From positions 1-49,433 of the forward strand of contig NZ_JABWQV010000018.1 of NCBI RefSeq assembly GCF_014268615.1: a stretch of 49,433 nt of DNA, in the 5' to 3' direction. The position numbers and the translations under genes were made by a program. How positions within the stretch are numbered: the first letter of the stretch is position 1; every line of letters begins with the position of its first letter. The stretch is from Pseudomonas tehranensis (GTDB lineage: Bacteria > Pseudomonadota > Gammaproteobacteria > Pseudomonadales > Pseudomonadaceae). Positions 33,150 through 42,121 of the stretch are shown one piece after another. The notes below the pieces were generated by a model. That model had not been told where the DNA came from and did not search any database. It was given only the letters and a program-made list of their open reading frames with translations.

Positions 33150-34463
33150 ATGAACGCCCGTGTTCAGCAACCTGTCCCGAGCCATTCGCACGCCGCCTCT
33201 TACTACGCCGCCAGCAGCCTGCCGCAACCGGATCATCCGCTGCTGCAGGGCGAGCTGGTGGCGGATGTCTGCGTGGTCGGCGGCGGGTTCTCGGGATTGA
33301 ACACAGCGATCGAACTGGCCGAGCGCGGCATGAGCGTAGTGCTGCTGGAAGCGCACAAGATCGGCTGGGGAGCCAGCGGGCGCAACGGCGGCCAACTGAT
33401 TCGCGGCGTCGGTCACGGCCTTGATCAATTCGCCCCGGTCATCGGTGCCGACGGCGTACGCCAGATGAAGCTGATGGGTCTTGAGGCGGTGGAAATCGTC
33501 CGTCAACGGGTCGAGCGCTTTCAGATCCACTGCGACCTCACCTGGGGTTATTGCGACCTCGCCAACAAGCCAGGTGACCTGGAAGGTTTCGCTGAGGACG
33601 CCGAAGAGCTGCGCCGCCTGGGATATCGCCATCAGACCCGGCTGCTGCAAGCACACGAAATGCACAGTGTGGTGGGTTCGGATCGCTACGTCGGCGGCCT
33701 GATCGACATGGGCTCGGGCCATTTACATCCGCTGAATCTGGCCCTGGGCGAATCCTGCGCCGCGCAGCAATTGGGGGTCAGGCTGTTCGAGCAATCGGCG
33801 GTCACGCGCATTGATTACGGCCCGGAAGTGAAGGTGCACACCCAACAGGGCGCGGTCCGGGCCAAGACCCTGGTGCTGGGCTGCAACGCCTACCTCAATG
33901 GGCTCAACCCGGAACTCAGCGGCAAAGTGCTGCCCGCCGGCAGCTACATCATCGCCACTGAACCTTTGGGCGAGGCTCAGGCCCAGGCGTTGTTGCCGCA
34001 GAACATGGCGGTCTGCGATCAACGGGTGGCGCTGGATTACTACCGGCTTTCCGCGGATCGACGCTTGCTGTTCGGCGGAGCCTGCCACTATTCCGGTCGC
34101 GACCCGCAAGACATCGGCGCGTACATGCGTCCAAAAATGCTCAAGGTGTTCCCGCAACTGGCGCAGGTGAAAATCGACTATCAATGGGGCGGGATGATCG
34201 GCATCGGCGCCAATCGCTTGCCGCAGATCGGCCGACTCAAGGATCAGCCCAACGTTTACTACGCCCAGGCCTATTCCGGTCATGGGGTGAATGCCACGCA
34301 CCTGGCCGGCAAGCTGTTGGCCGAAGCCATCAGTGGGCAACAGAGTGGTGGTTTCGATCTGTTCGCCCAGGTGCCGCACATGACCTTCCCGGGCGGGAAG
34401 CATCTGCGCTCGCCACTGTTGGCGTTGGGGATGCTGTGGCATCGGTTGAAAGAGTTGGTTTAG
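33150..34463 (+). CDS. puuB: FAD-dependent gamma-glutamyl-polyamine oxidase (PuuB/PauB type), 437 aa
   Basis: FAD-dependent amine oxidase of the DAO family. N-terminal dinucleotide motif D-V-C-V-V-G-G-G-F-S-G-L-N-T-A and E-L-A-E-R-G; W-G-A-S-G-R-N-G-G-Q is the signature seen in PuuB/OrdL-type enzymes. The C-terminal Y-S-G-H-G-V-N-A-T-H-L-A-G completes the FAD site. It oxidises gamma-glutamyl-putrescine or related polyamines to aldehydes, which the dehydrogenase at 39392 can take further. The CAGGA site precedes the ATG. Probably repressed by the PauR-like protein nearby. Confidence 0.85.
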   Translation: MNARVQQPVPSHSHAASYYAASSLPQPDHPLLQGELVADVCVVGGGFSGLNTAIELAERGMSVVLLEAHKIGWGASGRNGGQLIRGVGHGLDQFAPVIGADGVRQMKLMGLEAVEIVRQRVERFQIHCDLTWGYCDLANKPGDLEGFAEDAEELRRLGYRHQTRLLQAHEMHSVVGSDRYVGGLIDMGSGHLHPLNLALGESCAAQQLGVRLFEQSAVTRIDYGPEVKVHTQQGAVRAKTLVLGCNAYLNGLNPELSGKVLPAGSYIIATEPLGEAQAQALLPQNMAVCDQRVALDYYRLSADRRLLFGGACHYSGRDPQDIGAYMRPKMLKVFPQLAQVKIDYQWGGMIGIGANRLPQIGRLKDQPNVYYAQAYSGHGVNATHLAGKLLAEAISGQQSGGFDLFAQVPHMTFPGGKHLRSPLLALGMLWHRLKELV

Positions 34464-34473
34464 TCCCGGATCC

Positions 34474-34564
34474 GTGGCGAGGGAGCTTGCTCCCGCTCGG
34501 TTGCGCAGCAACCGCAAAATCTAGGTCTGCTACGCAGCCCAGCGGGAGCAAGCTCCCTCGCCAC
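34474..34564. repeat. REPIN (paired inverted REPs), GTGGCGAGGGAGC type
   Basis: GTGGCGAGGGAGCTTGCTCC (from 34474) and its complement (to 34564) flank about 45 bases holding further short pairings (GGTTGCGCAGCAACC). Lies just after the oxidase gene in a convergent gap, the usual position for these mobile palindromes. Confidence 0.85.
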
Positions 34565-34579
34565 CGGGTTCCTATGGCT

Positions 34580-34825
34580 TCAAAGCCGCCAGAACGGCTT
34601 GAGCGCCTCCGCCCGCGCCTGCTCCCGGCTCAGCCCGATATCACGCAACTGTTCGGGTGTAAGCTCCAACAAGGCCTTGCGTGTATGCAGGCGACGCCAG
34701 AACAGGGCCCAGCGGCTCAGACCGGACGGAGCACTGGGCAACATCGCATTGCGCAGCTCCTTTTCCTGCCCCGCCGCCAGTTCCTGGCTGTGTAACGTCA
34801 GCCGCACATCGCTCAAGCCGTTCAT
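34580..34825 (-). CDS. DUF1127-domain small protein, 81 aa
   Basis: The C-terminal half (T-R-K-A-L-L-E-L-T-P-E-Q-L-R-D-I-G-L-S-R-E-Q-A) is the DUF1127 motif, a short Arg-rich domain recently connected in some bacteria with RNA binding and phosphate or growth control; that link is from memory. It lies divergent from the MocR gene with a 179-base gap carrying repeated ATACAGATT boxes, so it is the probable target of that regulator. Confidence 0.85.
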   Translation of the reverse strand: MNGLSDVRLTLHSQELAAGQEKELRNAMLPSAPSGLSRWALFWRRLHTRKALLELTPEQLRDIGLSREQARAEALKPFWRL

Positions 34826-34887
34826 TTTGATCGCTCCTGTTTACTTGGGTAGCCAGAGCTTTCATGATGCGCGGACGGCCTAATTCA

Positions 34888-34971
34888 ATACAGATTCAAA
34901 CAATGTGTTTTATACGCATACAGATTGCGGCTTTTCGACACTGAATTGTCTTTTTCCGCCGCAACTGTATT
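34888..34971 (+). promoter_or_regulatory. Candidate MocR operator: two direct and one inverted ATACAGATT box
   Basis: ATACAGATT occurs at 34888-34896 and 34918-34926, exactly 30 bases apart (about three helical turns), and AACTGTATT (34963-34971) is a near copy in reverse. MocR-type regulators such as GabR and PdxR are known to bind spaced direct repeats. The boxes lie in the gap between the DUF1127 gene and the MocR gene. Confidence 0.55.
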
Positions 34972-35004
34972 GGTTACCGTTGTCCACTTCATCGAGAGCG
35001 CGCC

Positions 35005-36438
35005 ATGACCCTTTACGTGAACCTCGCCGAATTGCTCGGCACCCGCATCGAACAGGGCTTCTACCGCCCCGGCGACCGGCTGCCATCTGTTCGCGCCTTG
35101 AGCACAGAACACGGGGTCAGCCTCAGTACGGTGCAGCAGGCCTATCGCGTGCTGGAGGACAGCGGGCTGGCGATGCCAAAACCCAAATCCGGCTATTTCG
35201 TACCGGCCAGCCGCGAATTGCCGGACCTGCCGGTAGTGGGTCGCCCAGCCCAGCGACCGGTGGATATTTCCCAATGGGACCAGGTGCTGGAACTGATTCG
35301 CGCCGTGCCACGGGCGGATGTGGTGCAACTGGGCCGCGGCATGCCGGACATTCATTCGCCGACCATGAAACCGCTGCTGCGCAGCCTGGCGCAGATCAGC
35401 CGCCGGCAGGACATGCCGGGTCTGTATTACGACAACATCTACGGCAACCTCGCGTTGCGCGAACAGATCGCTCGCCTGTCGCTGGACTCTGGTTGCAAAC
35501 TGGGAGCCGGCGACCTGATCGTCACCACCGGCTGTCACGAAGCGCTGTCGGTCAGCATCCGCGCTACCTGTGAACAGGGCGATATCGTCGCGGTGGATTC
35601 ACCCAGCTTTCACGGCGCCATGCAAACCCTCAAGGGCCTGGGCATGAAGGCCCTGGAAATCCCCACCGACCCGCTCACCGGCATCAGTCTGGAGGCACTG
35701 GAGCTGGCGCTGGAACAGTGGCCCATCAAGGCCATACAGTTGACGCCCAGTTGTAACAACCCGTTGGGCTACATCATGCCCGAGGCCAACAAACGCGCGT
35801 TGCTGACCTTGGCGCAGCGCTTCGACGTGGCGATTATCGAGGACGATGTGTATGGGGAACTGGCCTACACCTATCCGCGGCCCCGTACGATCAAATCCTT
35901 CGACGACGATGGCCGCGTCCTGCTCTGCAGTTCTTTTTCCAAGACACTGGCACCGGGCTTACGGATTGGCTGGGTCGCACCAGGCCGGTATCTGGAACGG
36001 GTGCTGCACATGAAATACATCAGCACCGGCTCCACCGCACCGCAACCGCAGATTGCCATTGCGGAGTTCCTCAAAGGCGGACATTTCGAACCGCATTTGC
36101 GCCGGATGCGCACCCAATACCAACGCAATCGCGACGTCATGATCGACTGGGTCAGCCGCTATTTTCCAGCGGGTACCCGCGCCAGCCGCCCGCGAGGCAG
36201 CTTCATGCTCTGGGTCGAGCTACCCGAAGGCTTCGACACACTCAAGCTCAATCGGGTCCTGCATGATCAAGGCGTGCAGGTCGCGGTCGGCAGCATATTT
36301 TCTGCCTCGGGCAAGTACCGCAATTGCCTGCGCATGAACTACGCTGCCAAACCAACGGCACAGATCGAGGACGCCGTACGCAAGGTTGGTGCCGCGGCCA
36401 TTGCGTTGTTGAACGAAACCCGACTCGACGCCGTCTGA
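35005..36438 (+). CDS. MocR-type regulator (GntR helix-turn-helix fused to an aminotransferase fold), 477 aa
   Basis: N-terminal GntR wing (G-F-Y-R-P-G-D-R-L-P-S-V-R-A-L-S ... V-S-L-S-T-V-Q-Q-A-Y, residues about 12-55), then a class I aminotransferase-like domain (about 110-465) with S-C-N-N-P-L-G, I-I-E-D-D-V-Y-G-E-L and the PLP Lys in S-S-F-S-K-T-L-A-P-G-L-R-I-G-W. Lys and Asp of the cofactor site are kept, so it should bind PLP as a sensor. Divergent from the DUF1127 gene and followed 61 bases later by the phospholipase-D gene. Confidence 0.9.
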   Translation: MTLYVNLAELLGTRIEQGFYRPGDRLPSVRALSTEHGVSLSTVQQAYRVLEDSGLAMPKPKSGYFVPASRELPDLPVVGRPAQRPVDISQWDQVLELIRAVPRADVVQLGRGMPDIHSPTMKPLLRSLAQISRRQDMPGLYYDNIYGNLALREQIARLSLDSGCKLGAGDLIVTTGCHEALSVSIRATCEQGDIVAVDSPSFHGAMQTLKGLGMKALEIPTDPLTGISLEALELALEQWPIKAIQLTPSCNNPLGYIMPEANKRALLTLAQRFDVAIIEDDVYGELAYTYPRPRTIKSFDDDGRVLLCSSFSKTLAPGLRIGWVAPGRYLERVLHMKYISTGSTAPQPQIAIAEFLKGGHFEPHLRRMRTQYQRNRDVMIDWVSRYFPAGTRASRPRGSFMLWVELPEGFDTLKLNRVLHDQGVQVAVGSIFSASGKYRNCLRMNYAAKPTAQIEDAVRKVGAAAIALLNETRLDAV

Positions 36439-36499
36439 ACTTTACTCAGGGAAGCAGCACCCACAAGCCGATCAACGCAAACAAGCGGAACGAGCCTAC

Positions 36500-38068
36500 G
36501 TGAGATCCAGACCCATCCTGCCTGCGCTCTTGCTAATCGCCTCGCTGCTGGGCGGCTGCGCCAGTTTTGATATCACCCGCGAGCCCTCCCAGGCGCTCCC
36601 GGCAACCGACTCTTCGTTCGGCCGCTCGGTACAGGCCCAGGCAGCTCCCCACGAGGGGCGCTCGGGCTTCCGCCTGCTCTCTGACAGTACCGACGCCTTC
36701 TCCGCCCGGGCCGAATTGATCCGCAACGCCCAAAGCAGCCTGGATTTGCAGTACTACATCGTTCACGACGGCATCAGCACGCGCATGCTGGTGGATGAAT
36801 TGCTCAAGGCCGCCGATCGGGGCGTGCGTGTGCGCATTCTGCTGGATGACACCACCAGCGATGGCCAGGACCAGATCATCGCGACCCTCGCCGCTCATCC
36901 GCGGATCCAGATACGCCTGTTCAACCCACTCCATCTGGGGCGGGCCACCGGGGTAACCCGCAGCCTGGGACGACTGCTCAATCTTTCACTGCAACACCGG
37001 CGCATGCACAACAAACTCTGGCTGGCGGACAACAGCATGGCCATCGTCGGCGGTCGCAATCTAGGGGATGAATATTTCGACGCCGAACCCAACCTGAACT
37101 TCACCGACATCGACCTGCTGGGCGTTGGGCCGGTGGCCGAACAATTGGGGCACAGCTTCGACCAATACTGGAACAGCGCCCTGAGCAAACCCATCGAACA
37201 ATTCCTGTCCCATCGGCCAACCTCCAAGGATCTGGCCAACAGTCGGCTGCGCCTGCAAGAGTCACTGGAGCAGACGCACAAAGAAAATCACGCGCTTTAC
37301 CAGCAGTTGACCTCCTACCGGACCCAACCGCGCCTGGACATCTGGCGCAGACAGCTGATCTGGGCATGGAATCAGGCGCTGTGGGATGCACCCAGCAAAG
37401 TACTGGCCAAGGATGAGCCTGATCCGCAGTTGCTGCTGACCACGCAATTGGGCCCGGAGCTGACGGGGGTCAGGGAAGAACTGATCATGATTTCGGCCTA
37501 CTTCGTGCCCGGCCAGCCAGGGCTGGTCTACCTGACCAGCCGGGCCGATGCCGGGGTGGCGGTGAGTCTTTTGACCAACTCCCTGGAAGCCACCGACGTA
37601 CCGGCGGTGCATGGCGGTTACGCGCCGTATCGCAGGGCTTTGCTGCAACATGGGGTGCGGCTGTACGAATTGCGTCGCCAGCCCGGGGACACGGGTGGCA
37701 GCAGCCCCCATTTGTTCTACAGCAAGTCCTACGGCGAATCGGATTCCAGCCTGCATAGCAAAGCAATAATCTTTGACCGACAGAAATCCTTCATCGGCTC
37801 GTTCAATTTCGATCCACGTTCAGTGCTGTGGAACACCGAAGTGGGGGTGTTGGTCGACAGCCCCGAACTCGCCGGCCAAGTGCGCGAACTGGCCTTGCAG
37901 GGCATGGCGCCGGCCCTGAGTTACCAGGCCCGCCTGAAGGACGGGAAGCTGATATGGACCACCGAAGACAACGGCAAGCTGCACGACCTGGACCGCGAGC
38001 CCGGCAGCTGGTGGCGCCGGTTCAACGCCTGGTTCGCCATGACCATTGGCCTGGAACAGATGCTTTAG
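36500..38068 (+). CDS. Phospholipase D-family lipoprotein (ClsC/YmdC-like), 522 aa
   Basis: The GTG at 36500 starts a lipoprotein signal with lipobox L-L-G-G-C, so the enzyme is membrane-anchored and faces the periplasm. Two complete HKD motifs are visible: H-N-K-L-W-L-A-D ... G-G-R-N at about 172-190 and H-S-K-A-I-I-F-D ... G-S-F-N at about 420-440. The layout and the R-N-A-Q-S-S-L-D-L-Q-Y-Y-I opening match the PLD-family cardiolipin-synthase-like group represented by YmdC/ClsC, which makes or remodels cardiolipin. Convergent with the MFS gene. Confidence 0.87.
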   Translation: MRSRPILPALLLIASLLGGCASFDITREPSQALPATDSSFGRSVQAQAAPHEGRSGFRLLSDSTDAFSARAELIRNAQSSLDLQYYIVHDGISTRMLVDELLKAADRGVRVRILLDDTTSDGQDQIIATLAAHPRIQIRLFNPLHLGRATGVTRSLGRLLNLSLQHRRMHNKLWLADNSMAIVGGRNLGDEYFDAEPNLNFTDIDLLGVGPVAEQLGHSFDQYWNSALSKPIEQFLSHRPTSKDLANSRLRLQESLEQTHKENHALYQQLTSYRTQPRLDIWRRQLIWAWNQALWDAPSKVLAKDEPDPQLLLTTQLGPELTGVREELIMISAYFVPGQPGLVYLTSRADAGVAVSLLTNSLEATDVPAVHGGYAPYRRALLQHGVRLYELRRQPGDTGGSSPHLFYSKSYGESDSSLHSKAIIFDRQKSFIGSFNFDPRSVLWNTEVGVLVDSPELAGQVRELALQGMAPALSYQARLKDGKLIWTTEDNGKLHDLDREPGSWWRRFNAWFAMTIGLEQML

Positions 38069-38098
38069 AGGCAGCCCGTTTTTGTGGTGAGGGTGTGC

Positions 38099-39247
38099 TC
38101 AGGCCGTTTGGGTGGCCCCGAACGCCCCTTGGCGCAATAACAGAATCACCAGCCCGAACGCGCCCGCTGCCATGAACAAGGGCAGTGCATGCCCGCTGAT
38201 CCATTGACTGCCCGCCCCCGCCGCCAACGGACCGATCAGGCAACCGATCCCCCACAACTGTGCAATATGGGCGTTGGCCCGCACCAATGCATCGTCACGA
38301 TAACGCTCGCCGATCAGGATCAGTGACAACGTGAACAACCCGCCCGCGCTGGCGCCAAACAGCACCCACAGTGGCCAGATCAACAACGTATCGATCAGCA
38401 GTGGAACCGCCAGGCTCGACACCATCAGCGCCACCGCGCACCCCGTGAACAACGACCGGCGTGACAGGCGGTCCGCCAGAGCACCAATCGGTAACTGCAA
38501 CAAGGCATCACCGACCACCACCGTACTGACCATCGCCAGCGCAATGTCGGCGCTGAAGCCCTGACGCAAACAGTAAACCGGCAGCAAGGTCAGGATCATT
38601 GCCTCGAACGCCGCGAACAACGACACCGCCCAGGCGATGGCCGGCAACCCCCGACAAAACGCCCATAGATCCTTGAAAGTGACGCTGCAGGCTTCACTGC
38701 TGGGCGCGCCGCTGCGTCCCAGCAACAGCAATGGCGAGACCAGCAACAGACCGACCCCCACCCAGAAGCCGTAATCGTGATCCGTCCCCAGCGCGCCCAG
38801 CAGCAACGGGCCAGACAACTGACTCAGGGCGTAGCTGCTGCCGTACAGCGCCACCAACCGTCCGCGCCATTGTTCGATCACCAGTTGGTTGATCCAGCTT
38901 TCACCCAGAATGAACACCAGGGTCAGGACGACGCCGATCATCAACCGCAGCAGCAACCAGATCGGATAACTGGGCAACAGCGCCAGCAACCCGATGGACA
39001 CCGCCCCACCCCACAGGCACAAGCGCATCAACGCCGCCGTGCCGAACCGCGCCGCAAGCCGACTCGACACCTTGGCCCCGACCAGCACCCCAACGGCCGG
39101 CATGGCGGCCATCACCCCGATGGCAAACGAACCATAACCCCAGCCTTCCAGACGCAGCGACACCAGCGGCATGCTCACGCCCAGCGCCAAGCCGACACTC
39201 AGGACAGATGCCAACACGGCGAAATAGGTCGCCCAACGCATTTCCAC
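38099..39247 (-). CDS. MFS transporter (YcaD-like), 382 aa
   Basis: A highly hydrophobic protein with about 12 membrane segments and the MFS loop motif between helices 2 and 3 (G-A-K-V-S-S-R-L-A-A-R-F-G) and again between 8 and 9 (G-A-L-A-D-R-L-S-R-R). The short loops and length of about 380 aa match the YcaD/YfkF exporters of unknown substrate. Alone on the minus strand. Confidence 0.85.
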   Translation of the reverse strand: MEMRWATYFAVLASVLSVGLALGVSMPLVSLRLEGWGYGSFAIGVMAAMPAVGVLVGAKVSSRLAARFGTAALMRLCLWGGAVSIGLLALLPSYPIWLLLRLMIGVVLTLVFILGESWINQLVIEQWRGRLVALYGSSYALSQLSGPLLLGALGTDHDYGFWVGVGLLLVSPLLLLGRSGAPSSEACSVTFKDLWAFCRGLPAIAWAVSLFAAFEAMILTLLPVYCLRQGFSADIALAMVSTVVVGDALLQLPIGALADRLSRRSLFTGCAVALMVSSLAVPLLIDTLLIWPLWVLFGASAGGLFTLSLILIGERYRDDALVRANAHIAQLWGIGCLIGPLAAGAGSQWISGHALPLFMAAGAFGLVILLLRQGAFGATQTA

Positions 39248-39289
39248 ACTCCTGTGGATGGTTACATTTCAAGCCCTGCGCAAAGCAAA

Positions 39290-39379
39290 TGTGGGAGCGG
39301 GCTTGCTCGCGAAGACGGTTTCGCATTCAACAACTAAGTTGACTGAAACTCCGCTTTCGCGAGCAAGCCCGCTCCCACA
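39290..39379. repeat. REPIN, TGTGGGAGCGGGC type
   Basis: TGTGGGAGCGGGCTTGCTCG (39290 on) pairs with CGAGCAAGCCCGCTCCCACA ending at 39379, around about 45 bases. Lies between the starts/ends of two minus-strand genes. Confidence 0.88.
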
Positions 39380-39391
39380 GGTTTGACGCGG

Positions 39392-40885
39392 TTACAGCTT
39401 GATCCAGGTCGCCTTCAGCTCGGTGTACTTGTCGAACGCGTGCAGCGACTTGTCGCGGCCGTTACCCGACTGCTTGAAGCCGCCGAACGGTGCGGTCATG
39501 TCGCCGCCGTCATACTGGTTGACCCATACGCTGCCAGCACGCAGGGCCTTGGCGGTCAGGTGAGCCTTGGAAATGTCCTTGGTCCATACCGCCGCGGCCA
39601 GGCCGTACGGCGTGTCGTTGGCGATCTGGATGGCCTCCTCGGCGGTATCGAAAGCGATGACCGACAGCACCGGACCGAAAATCTCTTCCTGGGCGATTTT
39701 CATGGCGTTGCTCACGCCGTCGAAAATCGTCGGTTCGACATAGGTACCGCCGGTTTCTTCGAGGATCCGCCTGCCGCCAGCCACCAGCTTGGCGCCGTCG
39801 CTGTGACCGGCCTCGATGTAGGACAGCACGGTGTTCATCTGCTGGGTATCCACCAGGGCCCCGACATTGGTGGCCGGATCCAGGGGGTTGCCAGGTTTCC
39901 AGCCCTTGAGGGCTTCAATCACCAACGGCAGGAAGGTGTCCTTGATGGAACGCTCCACCAACAGTCGCGAGCCGGCGGTGCAGACTTCGCCCTGGTTGAA
40001 GGCGATGGCGCTGGCGGCGGACTCGGCGGCGGCTTGCAGGTCCGGGGCATCGGCGAACACGATGTTCGGGCTCTTACCGCCGGCTTCCAGCCAGACACGC
40101 TTCATGTTGGACTCGCCGGAATAAACCATCAATTGCTTGGCGATTTTGGTAGAACCGGTGAACACCAAGGTATCGACGTCCATGTGCAGAGCCAGGGCCT
40201 TGCCGACGGTATGACCGTAGCCAGGCAGCACGTTGAGCACGCCTTTCGGAATGCCAGCTTCAATGGCCAATGCCGCGATACGGATGGCCGTCAGCGGGGA
40301 TTTTTCCGACGGTTTGAGCACCACCGAGTTACCGGTGGACAGCGCCGGGCCGAGCTTCCAGCAGGCCATCATCAGTGGGAAGTTCCACGGCACGATCGCG
40401 CCGACGACGCCCACCGGCTCACGGGTCACCAGGCCCAACTGATCGTGGGGGGTAGCGGCCACTTCATCGTAGATCTTGTCGATGGCTTCACCGCTCCAGC
40501 TCAACGCTTGAGCCGCACCGGGAACGTCGATGTTCAGGGAATCGCTGATCGGCTTGCCCATGTCCAGGGTTTCGAGCAGGGCCAGTTCTTCGGCGTTCTG
40601 CTTGAGCAGGCCGGCGAAACGGATCATCGTAGCTTTGCGCTTGCTCGGCGCCAGGCGCGACCAGACGCCGGAATTGAAGGTGGCACGGGCGTTTTCGACG
40701 GCGCGCTGGGCGTCGGCGACATCGCAACTGGCAATCTTGCCCAGCACACGGCCATCCACCGGGCTGAGGCAATCAAAGGTTTCGCCGGACACCGCTTCGG
40801 TGTATTCGCCATTGATGAAGGCACGGCCTTCAATGGTCAAGTCGCGGGCGCGTTGTTCCCAGTCGGCACGAGTCAGGGTGGTCAT
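39392..40885 (-). CDS. kauB: Aldehyde dehydrogenase of polyamine catabolism (KauB/PuuC type), 497 aa
   Basis: NAD(P)-dependent oxidation of gamma-glutamyl-aminoaldehydes, 3-aminopropanal or 4-aminobutanal. The catalytic Glu lies in L-E-A-G-G-K-S-P-N and the Cys in G-E-V-C-T-A-G-S-R; W-N-F-P-L-M-M-A and F-T-G-S-T-K are the cofactor motifs, and G-G-F-K-Q-S-G-N-G-R-D-K-S is the typical end. The N-terminal I-E-G-R-A-F-I-N-G-E-Y matches PuuC-type members, and the position relative to the lrp and rpmG genes matches P. aeruginosa kauB from memory. Divergent from the small cupin gene. Confidence 0.88.
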   Translation of the reverse strand: MTTLTRADWEQRARDLTIEGRAFINGEYTEAVSGETFDCLSPVDGRVLGKIASCDVADAQRAVENARATFNSGVWSRLAPSKRKATMIRFAGLLKQNAEELALLETLDMGKPISDSLNIDVPGAAQALSWSGEAIDKIYDEVAATPHDQLGLVTREPVGVVGAIVPWNFPLMMACWKLGPALSTGNSVVLKPSEKSPLTAIRIAALAIEAGIPKGVLNVLPGYGHTVGKALALHMDVDTLVFTGSTKIAKQLMVYSGESNMKRVWLEAGGKSPNIVFADAPDLQAAAESAASAIAFNQGEVCTAGSRLLVERSIKDTFLPLVIEALKGWKPGNPLDPATNVGALVDTQQMNTVLSYIEAGHSDGAKLVAGGRRILEETGGTYVEPTIFDGVSNAMKIAQEEIFGPVLSVIAFDTAEEAIQIANDTPYGLAAAVWTKDISKAHLTAKALRAGSVWVNQYDGGDMTAPFGGFKQSGNGRDKSLHAFDKYTELKATWIKL

Positions 40886-41016
40886 GCGTGTGTCCTCCTC
40901 TTATTGAGTACGAACGCCACGCGATGCGCAGCGCTCCAAGAATTCTGCCCGGCCAACCTGTTCCGGCACTGTTTTTGGCCTAGGGCACCCGCCACCCTAA
41001 ACCAGCGGCCAGTAAT

Positions 41017-41035
41017 GTTTCAATATATTTGACAC
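41017..41035 (-). promoter_or_regulatory. Candidate operator in the kauB/cupin divergent region
   Basis: GTTTCAATATATTTGACAC contains a near-perfect palindrome (TCAATATATTTGA) in the 243-base gap. A partly similar GTTCAGTATTTACAACAC lies upstream of the PauR-like gene (about 29125-29142). A site for the PauR-like repressor is the inference. Confidence 0.4.
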
Positions 41036-41128
41036 AACGCTGGCAAACGGCCTTGCGATGTTCGTTTTAATAAACATAGACTTTGGCTCTTCCAGCCATT
41101 CGCGCCGTCATTAACGGGGAACTACCGC

Positions 41129-41491
41129 ATGAGCATCCAGGACATCGTCGATTTCAGTCAGGCCAGTACCGCCGCCGAACGCTATCGCCCGGACGCAGCC
41201 AAGGTGCTCAAGGGTGATCCCGAACAAACGGTGTTCAACCACTACAGCAGCCCCTGCGGGCAAATGAACGCGGGCGTATGGGAAGGCGCGGTCGGCCAGT
41301 GGACGGTCAACTACACCGAGCATGAATACTGCGAAATCGTCCAGGGTGTTTCCGTGCTGCGGGACAATGATGGCAATGCCAAGACCCTGCGGGCCGGCGA
41401 CCGCTTCGTGATCCCGGCGGGGTTCAAGGGCACCTGGGAAGTGCTGGAGCCTTGCCGCAAGATTTATGTGGTGTTTGAACAGAAGGCTTGA
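41129..41491 (+). CDS. Cupin_3 (DUF861) protein, 120 aa
   Basis: A single cupin barrel: W-T-V-N-Y-T-E-H-E-Y-C-E-I-V-Q-G as motif 1 and L-R-A-G-D-R-F-V-I-P-A-G-F-K-G-T-W-E-V as motif 2, ending R-K-I-Y-V-V-F. This form is common beside aldehyde dehydrogenase and amine oxidase genes in Pseudomonas. Activity unknown; it is divergent from kauB and may share its regulation. The bicupin at 25106 ends with the same I-Y-V-V signature. Confidence 0.87.
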   Translation: MSIQDIVDFSQASTAAERYRPDAAKVLKGDPEQTVFNHYSSPCGQMNAGVWEGAVGQWTVNYTEHEYCEIVQGVSVLRDNDGNAKTLRAGDRFVIPAGFKGTWEVLEPCRKIYVVFEQKA

Positions 41492-41518
41492 GGATTTGCA
41501 TCGTTAGATCTGACCTCA

Positions 41519-41607
41519 TCGCGAGCAGGCTCGCTCCCACAGGGAATTGCGCTTGCCTGAAACTCAGGCATTACACAGCTCCAATGTGGGAGCGAGCCTG
41601 CTCGCGA
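41519..41607. repeat. REPIN, TGTGGGAGCGAGC type
   Basis: TCGCGAGCAGGCTCGCTCCC (41519 on) pairs with its complement ending at 41607, around about 43 bases. A base-substituted variant of the element at 39290, lying between convergent cupin and rpmG genes. Confidence 0.88.
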
Positions 41608-41640
41608 TGAGGCCCCGACAGGCAACAAAAACCCGGCAAC

Positions 41641-41676
41641 AAAAAAGGCCCGTATCTCGCGATACAGGCCTTTTTC
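41641..41676 (-). terminator. Bidirectional terminator after rpmG
   Basis: AAAAAAGGCC and GGCCTTTTT flank a GTATC/GATAC extension of the stem with loop TCGC. It lies 20 bases after the rpmG stop on the minus strand. Confidence 0.88.
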
Positions 41677-41695
41677 GTAAGTCGGGAAAAATCAA

Positions 41696-41851
41696 TTACT
41701 TGATTTTGCCTTCCTTGTAGATCACGTGCTTGCGAACAACCGGATCATATTTCTTGATCTCGATTTTGTCCGGGGTAGTACGCTTGTTCTTGTCGGTAGT
41801 GTAGAAGTGACCAGTACCGGCGCTCGAGATCAAACGAATCAATTCACGCAT
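41696..41851 (-). CDS. rpmG: 50S ribosomal protein L33
   Basis: 51 aa, [19 protein letters not shown], a zinc-free (Cys-less) L33. The AGGGAG site precedes the ATG. It follows rpmB by 11 bases in the conserved rpmB-rpmG pair. Too short for many ORF callers; both ends are clear here. Confidence 0.95.
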   Translation of the reverse strand: MRELIRLISSAGTGHFYTTDKNKRTTPDKIEIKKYDPVVRKHVIYKEGKIK

Positions 41852-41862
41852 GATTAGCTCCC

Positions 41863-42096
41863 TTAAACCTTGCCATCGCGACGAAGTTCGGCCAGCACGA
41901 CACTGATGCCACGCTTGTCGATGATACGCATGCCCTTGGCAGATACGCGCAGACGCACAAAACGTTTCTCTTCTTCAACCCAGAAGCGGTGATGCTGCAG
42001 GTTCGGCAGGAAACGACGACGGGTTTTGTTGTTTGCGTGGGAAATGTTATTCCCAGTCACCGGACCCTTACCGGTAACTTGACAGACTCTCGACAT
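41863..42096 (-). CDS. rpmB: 50S ribosomal protein L28
   Basis: 77 aa, opening [12 protein letters not shown] and containing [13 protein letters not shown], both diagnostic of L28. First gene of rpmB-rpmG, preceded by a leader with a strong hairpin. Confidence 0.97.
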   Translation of the reverse strand: MSRVCQVTGKGPVTGNNISHANNKTRRRFLPNLQHHRFWVEEEKRFVRLRVSAKGMRIIDKRGISVVLAELRRDGKV

Positions 42097-42121
42097 GCCT
42101 CAGCCCTCTAAAACCACATGC

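Noticed and set aside
39383..41032. 549-aa plus-strand frame opposite the aldehyde dehydrogenase
   Set aside because: Antisense shadow of a high-GC gene with clear catalytic motifs on the other strand.
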